Shown in pieces: positions 58,939-64,000 of a stretch of DNA of 64,000 bases. The notes beneath the pieces were generated by a model. The model saw nothing but the letters and a program-made list of their open reading frames with translations. It ran no database searches and was not told the DNA's origin. Position 1 is the first letter of the stretch. Each line of letters starts with the position of its first letter. A program made the position numbers and the translations under genes. Source of the stretch: Clostridiales bacterium (GTDB taxonomy: Bacteria; Bacillota; Clostridia; Lachnospirales; Lachnospiraceae); contig JAGZJZ010000007.1 in NCBI GenBank assembly GCA_018365455.1, positions 1 to 64,000 on the forward strand. Reading direction: 5' to 3'.

Positions 58939-59409
58939 ATGAAAGATGAATACATTGAATTCACCATCGGTAAGCAGAAGAGTATTGCCCTGATTGCCCA
59001 TGATGGGAAAAAACAGGAATTAATTGAATGGTGTGAGGCAAATAAAGAAATTCTGAAAAATCATTTTCTCTGCGGAACAGGTACCACAGCCAGGATGATT
59101 ACCGACAAGACAGGACTTCCTGTGAAAGGCTACAACAGCGGCCCATTAGGCGGAGATCAGCAGATCGGTGCTAAGATTGTAGAAGGCAACATTAACTTTG
59201 TAATTTTCTTTTCTGATCCTCTGGAAGCACAGCCTCATGATCCGGATGTTAAGGCACTTCTTAGAATTGCCCAGGTATATGACATCCCTATCGCGAATAA
59301 CAAGGCTACGGCAGACTTTATGATCACTTCCAAATTCATGGATGGTGAGTATAATCATCAGGTCATCAATTTCAAGAGAAATATTCAGGAAAGAGCCAAA
59401 ACATTATAA
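58939..59409 (+). CDS. mgsA: Methylglyoxal synthase
   Basis: 156 residues, normal length. ALIAHDGKKQELIEW near 14 with the DGKK phosphate-site, the GTTAR loop (CGTGTTARMITDKTG near 50), SGPLGGDQQIG and the catalytic Asp region FFSDPLEAQPHDPDVKAL near 95-110. It converts dihydroxyacetone phosphate to methylglyoxal and phosphate, a bypass of lower glycolysis. GAGAGGAG is upstream. It forms a single-gene unit with a terminator. Confidence 0.96.
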   Translation: MKDEYIEFTIGKQKSIALIAHDGKKQELIEWCEANKEILKNHFLCGTGTTARMITDKTGLPVKGYNSGPLGGDQQIGAKIVEGNINFVIFFSDPLEAQPHDPDVKALLRIAQVYDIPIANNKATADFMITSKFMDGEYNHQVINFKRNIQERAKTL

Positions 59410-59441
59410 GAGATGTTCGAAAATGAATAGGTTAGAAAAAT

Positions 59442-59485
59442 AAAAGTCTTTTTTCCGGAAAACTGTGGAAAAAAGACTTTTTTGT
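59442..59485. terminator. Terminator between mgsA and the MFS gene
   Basis: AAAAGTCTTTTTTCC (59442-59456) and GGAAAAAAGACTTTT (59467-59481) form a perfect 15-bp stem followed by T-rich sequence. Confidence 0.9.
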
Positions 59486-59510
59486 ATGGTGACATTGTTA
59501 TGGAAGAGTC

Positions 59511-59537
59511 TTAGAGCGTGTTTCAAACACGCTCTAA
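59511..59537. repeat. Perfect 27-bp palindrome, collapsed GTTTGAAAA-type ends
   Basis: TTAGAGCGTGTTT (59511-59523), a central C, then AAACACGCTCTAA (59525-59537). The arm is the same GAGCGTGTTT seen at the left end of the other copies, so this looks like the two ends of the element joined with no interior. Confidence 0.75.
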
Positions 59538-59559
59538 GTCCCATTGCCGGCAATTTCCT

Positions 59560-60873
59560 TTATATTTTTTTCAGTATAAAATGTACATAGCAGGAACAGC
59601 CAATAATTAGGCTGCCTGACAGCACGAACAAAAACTGCATACCGTTTACAGCCATGCCAAACAGACTTCCGGAAGGCAAAATGGTTAACAGTGCAGCACC
59701 TAAAAGGCTGGATGCAAATCCGATCATTCCGGCATAGGCACTGTTGGCACCAACAAAGAGCATTTGTTTATTATCCGGTGCATACTGATACTGTACGTTA
59801 AATACGGAAATGGCAATTCCGCCCCAGGCGATCCCGGATAGGGACTGAAGAATGGGCTGCAGAACCAGACAGGTTTCTTTGGTCATAAAGAACCAGCTGA
59901 TGTGTACACATCCAAGAAGCAGCATGGAAGTTTTAGTTACCCAAAGCCAGGATTTGCGGTCCGCCAGTCTTCCCCAGATGCCGGAAGCAAATACCCTGGA
60001 TAAAGATGCAATGAGCCCCAGAAATGTCATATAGGTGTAATCCAGATTCAGCCCGGTTACCATATATACACTGAAAAATGGTGCAGCAATCTGGAGTCCC
60101 AGATTCCAGAATCCATAAAAACCAATTATTTTGCGGAAGCCCTTATTTTTTAGCGGTTCTGTAAAAACGTGTTTCAGGCGGGTGGGTTCTTTGGATTCCT
60201 CTGCTACCGGTTCTTTGGCGGAGGAAAAACAATAAAAATCTACAAAAGTCATGGCAAGGACTGCGAGACCGATTGTTAAAAAACCTGCCTGTTCGGCATT
60301 CTGGCCGCGGAACCAGTCCAGAAGTTTTCCCATGGAAAGAGACACAATGGTGGTAAAAGCCAGTGCCTTGGCATCCCGCTTACCAAGATAAGATCCAAGC
60401 TCTCTACCAGGTACCAGGTTTCTAAGCCAGTTTCCTGCTCCTGTTCCGATAAATGCTCCGCATCCATGTGCTGCTGCGAAAATGCCTACGACTGCGGCAA
60501 GCCGAAAGGCAGGGTCGCTGACAAAAAGAGGCACAAAGAAAATCAGTGTCAGCAGCAGGCGGTGCATCAGGGCAAGAAATGCGATGATAAATTTCTTCTC
60601 ACGGAGGTTTTCCAGAACCACCGTAGAAAATAGCTGTACCACGCAGAGCAATGTGGGGATTGCGCCGATTATTCCGTTCAGGGAGTCATCGGCTCCCATC
60701 ATATTGGCGTATCCGGAGAGGAAAGCTCCACTGGTAAGGGCGAGCACCCCGTTTGCCATACTTCCTTCCAAGACGAAGAGGCTGCGGGCTCTTTTAAAAT
60801 CGGCTTCATTCATTGGCTGACGGCTGTAATAGGTATCAGAAATAAATGTTCTCATGTGAGTTATAGCGTACAT
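59560..60873 (-). CDS. MFS transporter
   Basis: 437 residues, about 12 membrane helices. An MFS motif occurs as WGRLADRKSWLW near 290. GAAAGGG about ten bases before ATG 60873 on the minus strand supports this start; a longer frame to 60984 has no ribosome site. It stands head-to-head with an araC-type gene and near LacI and a GH31 alpha-glucosidase gene, so sugar or oligosaccharide uptake is plausible. Substrate is not deducible from motifs. Confidence 0.8.
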   Translation of the reverse strand: MYAITHMRTFISDTYYSRQPMNEADFKRARSLFVLEGSMANGVLALTSGAFLSGYANMMGADDSLNGIIGAIPTLLCVVQLFSTVVLENLREKKFIIAFLALMHRLLLTLIFFVPLFVSDPAFRLAAVVGIFAAAHGCGAFIGTGAGNWLRNLVPGRELGSYLGKRDAKALAFTTIVSLSMGKLLDWFRGQNAEQAGFLTIGLAVLAMTFVDFYCFSSAKEPVAEESKEPTRLKHVFTEPLKNKGFRKIIGFYGFWNLGLQIAAPFFSVYMVTGLNLDYTYMTFLGLIASLSRVFASGIWGRLADRKSWLWVTKTSMLLLGCVHISWFFMTKETCLVLQPILQSLSGIAWGGIAISVFNVQYQYAPDNKQMLFVGANSAYAGMIGFASSLLGAALLTILPSGSLFGMAVNGMQFLFVLSGSLIIGCSCYVHFILKKI

Positions 60874-61150
60874 GATAAAAATACCCTTTCTTTTTTTCAC
60901 AATATTTGATATTCTGTATGTAATTTGAAACGCTATGTAAGCGATCTCACATAGATTATCACTTGCTGATAAGCCATAAGCCACAGTGTAAAACAGCAGG
61001 TGAGCGATGCCCCCAGCCGAAGACGACTTCGCATGGGCATTCGGCGTTACTGCTTGCAGGCTTGTTTGTGAACCGTAACTGCACTTTCAAATTAACTCTA
61101 TTTTGTCATTAACAGGCGTTTTCTACAAGAAGAGAAATGGCAATAAAAAC
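60874..61150. other. Divergent region with a structured segment
   Basis: About 60995-61053 contains an imperfect long stem with CGAAG-ACGA-CTTCG (61018-61031) or, alternatively, GCCGAA/TTCGGC and ATGCCC/GGGCAT. The palindromic CGCTATGTAAGCG near 60932 is a possible operator for the minus-strand MFS gene. Nothing coding is supported. Confidence 0.5.
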
Positions 61151-62014
61151 ATGAAAATTCCGACTTTTCAAAACACATGGGAGGAAATGATGGAAAGCTT
61201 TTTACACTTGAAGGGAATTCTTCCGGTTACAGCATGGAATGCCGGATATTTTAAGAGCAGGGGACTTGGAACCCATGCAGACAGGACTATCGATTCCTTT
61301 GAAATCATATATGTGAATTCAGGTACACTAGGAATTTATGAGGAAGGGAAGAAATTTGAAGTGCCAAAAGGGCATGCATTGATTTTGTTTCCCGGCAGAC
61401 ATCACTGGGGAAGCAGACAGTTTGAGAAAGACCTTACTTTTTACTGGATTCATTTTCAGATAGATAAAAAATCAGAAGCGGGGGATGATATGATGTCATT
61501 GCCCCAATTGGTGCGCCTTGCAAAGCCGGAACAATTTGTGGAGCTCTTCCGGCGCTTTATATTACGTCAGGAACGGTGCTCTGAAGACAGAACGGTATTA
61601 AATTTGATACTGCTTGAAATTTTATGTGAGTTATCCGACTCGGCATATCCGCTTGAAATCAGTACAACTAAGGTAGTACTGGCTAACCAGGCGGATCAGT
61701 ATATCCGTCTGCATTTAAATGAGACGCTATCATCGAATCTGATTGCAGAGGCATTATCCTGTAATCCGGATTATCTGGGGCGTATATATCATGAGATTTA
61801 TAATAAGACCCTGACGGCAGCAATTCATACATACCGCTTGAATAAGGCAAGCCGGCTCCTCATAGAAACCAGTGCCAATGTAAATGAGATCGCGGACCTG
61901 TGCGGCTATCCGGATGCCGATTATTTTCGGAAAAATTTTAAAAAGTATCGGGGAATGACGCCCAAAGAGTATCGTCAGACTTACTGTCTGGTCTCTACTG
62001 ATATTGAGGAATAA
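61151..62014 (+). CDS. AraC-family transcriptional regulator
   Basis: 287 residues. N-terminal cupin-like sensing region (ADRTIDSFEIIYVNSGTLGIYEEGKKFEVPKGHALILFPGRHHWG) and a C-terminal double helix-turn-helix (NETLSSNLIAEALSCNPDYLGRIYHEIYNKTLTAAIHTYRLNKASRLL...VNEIADLCGYPDADYFRKNFKKYRGMTPKEYRQ). Such proteins activate sugar-use genes. ATG 61151 gives the best N-terminus although its ribosome site is weak. Divergent from the MFS gene, its likely target. Confidence 0.9.
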   Translation: MKIPTFQNTWEEMMESFLHLKGILPVTAWNAGYFKSRGLGTHADRTIDSFEIIYVNSGTLGIYEEGKKFEVPKGHALILFPGRHHWGSRQFEKDLTFYWIHFQIDKKSEAGDDMMSLPQLVRLAKPEQFVELFRRFILRQERCSEDRTVLNLILLEILCELSDSAYPLEISTTKVVLANQADQYIRLHLNETLSSNLIAEALSCNPDYLGRIYHEIYNKTLTAAIHTYRLNKASRLLIETSANVNEIADLCGYPDADYFRKNFKKYRGMTPKEYRQTYCLVSTDIEE

Positions 62015-62030
62015 GGCAGGATCCCGGGCG

Positions 62031-63041
62031 TTATATCAGGTTTTTTACAGAAGCACGTTCCACCAGTTCTACGTCCAGGTTGATTTGCCGGGGGGAGGCA
62101 TCTTTGTTTTCTAACTGCTGAAAGAGCAGGCTTGTGGCTGATTTTGCTTTTTTGATGATATCCTGGCGGATGGTGGTAAGAGGCGGTGTGATCTGGCGGC
62201 TCAGGGGAAAATCATCGAACCCGATTACGGAAATATCTTCGGGAACACTGATATCGTATTTTTTAAATCCCTCAATCAGTGAGAAGGCGATCTGGTCTGC
62301 CGTAACAAACAGACCGGTTACTTCAGACAAAAGAGGTTTTAATTTCAGGGCAAGGGAGGGATCGTTTACCGGATCACGAAGGGGAAAAATAAGTTCTTTT
62401 TTTAAAGGGCAGCCGTGTGCTGCCAGTACCTCCTGAAACCCCTTTAAGCGCTGTTCCACAACACCATTTTTCTGTGTAATCTCTGGGCTGATAAATGCCA
62501 GGGAAGTATGACCTTTCTTTATGAAATATTCTGCAGCTAGTCTGCCGCCCTTATAATCGTCAATCCCCACATTTGTGATCTGGTTTAAGGGACTGTAACT
62601 GTCGGTGAAGACCAGTGGTATTTTATTTGCCTCCAGGATTTCACTCATGACAGAATCAAATCCGCCCACGAAAATGGCGCCTTCCACATTCCAGGAGCGC
62701 AGGCTGTAAGTGACATCTTTGTAGTCCCTTACATAGCGCAGAATCAAAAAATAACCTTTTTCCTGCACATAGCGGGTTATTTCGCCCAGAAAAATGGCGT
62801 GGTAAGAGTCTTCCAGAGGATTGCCGTCTCCATGGTATAACATGAGAAGGGCAATCAGTCTGGAGGATTTCGCCGCCAGAGCACGGGCAGAGGAATTGGG
62901 AACGTAGCCCCGCTTTGCAGCAATTTCCTTTATTCTAACAGCGGTTTTTTCTGAGACTTTTGTTGTATTTCCATTCATAACGCGGGACACGGTCATGATG
63001 CTGACGCCCGCCTCTTCGGCAATATCTTTTAATGTTATCAT
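62031..63041 (-). CDS. LacI-family transcriptional repressor
   Basis: 336 residues. N-terminal helix-turn-helix LKDIAEEAGVSIMTVSRVMNGNTTKVSEKTAVRIKEIAAKRGYVPN with the hinge, then a periplasmic-binding-protein-like sugar domain (VNVGIDDYKGGRLAAEYFIKKGH; ISVIGFDDFPLSRQITPPLTTI). It converges with the araC-type gene and diverges from the GH31 gene, whose promoter carries a matching dyad at 63246-63263. Confidence 0.94.
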   Translation of the reverse strand: MITLKDIAEEAGVSIMTVSRVMNGNTTKVSEKTAVRIKEIAAKRGYVPNSSARALAAKSSRLIALLMLYHGDGNPLEDSYHAIFLGEITRYVQEKGYFLILRYVRDYKDVTYSLRSWNVEGAIFVGGFDSVMSEILEANKIPLVFTDSYSPLNQITNVGIDDYKGGRLAAEYFIKKGHTSLAFISPEITQKNGVVEQRLKGFQEVLAAHGCPLKKELIFPLRDPVNDPSLALKLKPLLSEVTGLFVTADQIAFSLIEGFKKYDISVPEDISVIGFDDFPLSRQITPPLTTIRQDIIKKAKSATSLLFQQLENKDASPRQINLDVELVERASVKNLI

Positions 63042-63204
63042 AGGTTACCTCTTTCCTTATCCCGGAGCATATCAAAATGTTTGGAGCAGATTAGATATTC
63101 CACGTTGTGGAATGTAACGATGCAGTTTAAACTTTATGGAATAGACATATTATACAAATTTTATTTGGGAAAATCAAGATATTGTACAAAGTTAAAAAAG
63201 GTTA

Positions 63205-63263
63205 TTGACATTGTTAAATGTGGGTGTTATGTTTATATCAAGAATTAGGTTAACGCTAACCTA
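63205..63263 (+). promoter_or_regulatory. Promoter and LacI-type operator of the GH31 gene
   Basis: TTGACA (63205-63210), 17-base spacer, TATGTT (63228-63233). The dyad TAGGTTA-ACGC-TAACCTA (63246-63263) with a central CG lies just past the expected start of transcription, ideal for repression by the adjacent LacI protein. Confidence 0.75.
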
Positions 63264-63312
63264 TATTTGGCTGAGGAAATAAAAATATAGATAATTAAGA
63301 AAGGAATTTAAC

Positions 63313-64000
63313 ATGATGGATCCGATTTATAAAATTGATGCCTGCCCTTTATGCAGTGAGGGGAGTGTCGTTCTTGGAGAACATTACCGTATTACCGTTT
63401 TAACATCCCAGCTCATCCGTCTGGAATATAGCGAAGATGGAAGATTTGAAGACAGGCCGACACAGAGTGTGTGGAATCGCAATTTTCCAGTTCCCAAGTT
63501 TCGGGTATTTGATAAGGGAGGGAACCTGGAAATCGTAACTGAATTTATACATATGATTTATAACAAAGAGAAATTTTCCTCCAATGGGTTGTCACTGCAG
63601 GTCAGCGGCAAGGGATGTACCACGCATAATATCTGGCATTTCGGAGAGGAAGCGACGGATCTATTAGGAACCGCCAGAACCTTGGATGAGGCAGACGGTG
63701 CGATTCCGCTGGATCACGGACTGATCTCAAGAAATGGATATGCGGTTATGGATGACAGCAGATCATTGTTACTTACGGAAGAAAACTGGGTAGAGCCACG
63801 TAAAAGCGAAGTCATGGATTATTATTTCTTTGGCTATGGACACGAATATGAGAAATGCCTGAAAGACTTTTACCACCTCTGCGGGAGGACGCCGCTGCTT
63901 CCCAGATTTGTATTCGGTAACTGGTGGAGCCGTTACCACAAATATACAGAAGAAGAGTATAAAGAATTAATCCTGCGTTTTGAAAGAGAGAATATACCTT
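63313..64000 (+). CDS. Glycoside hydrolase family 31 alpha-glucosidase-like enzyme, partial (5' end)
   Basis: Only the first 229 codons are inside the window. The frame begins MMDPIYKID and runs open to the end. It contains the GH31 N-terminal beta domain (LTSQLIRLEYSEDGRFEDRPTQSVWNR; HGLISRNGYAVMDDS) and the start of the barrel (LLPRFVFGNWWSRYHKYTEEEYKELI). GH31 enzymes cleave alpha-linked glucosides or xylosides. The catalytic Asp lies beyond the window. AAAGGAA precedes ATG 63313. Control by the neighbouring LacI is likely. Confidence 0.88.
   Translation, partial: MMDPIYKIDACPLCSEGSVVLGEHYRITVLTSQLIRLEYSEDGRFEDRPTQSVWNRNFPVPKFRVFDKGGNLEIVTEFIHMIYNKEKFSSNGLSLQVSGKGCTTHNIWHFGEEATDLLGTARTLDEADGAIPLDHGLISRNGYAVMDDSRSLLLTEENWVEPRKSEVMDYYFFGYGHEYEKCLKDFYHLCGRTPLLPRFVFGNWWSRYHKYTEEEYKELILRFERENIP

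Noticed and set aside
1..64000. CRISPR array
   Set aside because: No set of evenly spaced direct repeats with unique spacers was seen; the tandem repeats present are contiguous or intragenic.

Overview
The window reads as chromosomal DNA of a low-to-middling GC anaerobic Firmicute, most probably a Lachnospiraceae (Clostridia). The support is gene content: strong AGGAGG ribosome sites, TTGxxx-N17-TAxxxT promoters, a two-domain 2-hydroxyacyl-CoA dehydratase activase, DUF5685, BceRS/BceAB and selenate/molybdenum-hydroxylase-type genes, many of which are typical of that family. I cannot fix the genus. There is no prophage, CRISPR array or complete insertion sequence.

Layout. 1-230 is the 3' end of a 23S rRNA gene with its terminator and no 5S gene. 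271-4864: an acetyltransferase, a degenerate SirTM-like protein, a degenerate phosphoribosyltransferase, then hisH-hisF-ung. 5097-9353 (minus): the large activase. 9837-11370: tgt-yajC. 11554-15981: a solute-binding lipoprotein coupled to a membrane GGDEF/EAL protein. 16073-24501: leuB, ilvD, ilvB, serC, serA, a 49-residue small gene and DUF1015. 24584-27199: glgB with a lysine-rich repeat tail. 27245-30693: mscS, a His-rich CsoR, a degenerate sirtuin and an LCP ligase. 30912-35032: membrane protein, tRNA-Thr(CGU), an alkyltransferase-like protein (minus), an orphan holin, a candidate small RNA (minus), and a zinc-ribbon/DUF5685/DnaJ operon. 35535-42372: BceRS, a leader-peptide-controlled MFS pump, a degenerate receiver and BceAB. 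42547-43562: a serine recombinase with an inverted-repeat promoter region and a small gene. 43963-47219: an autoregulated GntR-ABC operon. 47330-49853: D-lactate dehydrogenase, DUF3892, a dimeric-barrel protein and xpt. 50068-59409: a xanthine/uracil permease, a FecCD-type ABC importer run directly into a molybdenum hydroxylase and MocA, then mgsA. 59560-64000: an MFS transporter, AraC, LacI and the start of a GH31 alpha-glucosidase.

How genes work together. Amino-acid supply (his, leu/ilv, ser), purine salvage and oxidation (xpt, permease, molybdenum hydroxylase with its likely metal importer and cofactor enzyme), and cell-envelope stress defence (BceRS/AB with a matching BceR box upstream of bceA, MFS pump, GntR-ABC, LCP) form three coherent themes. 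The most unusual signals are a complete leader-peptide/anti-ribosome-site hairpin before the MFS pump, a 20-bp perfect inverted repeat around a promoter beside the serine recombinase, a promoter-to-terminator small RNA on the minus strand, several proteins whose catalytic residues are replaced (two sirtuin-like, one PRTase, one receiver), and a dispersed intergenic element with GTTTGAAAA/TTTTCAAAC ends.
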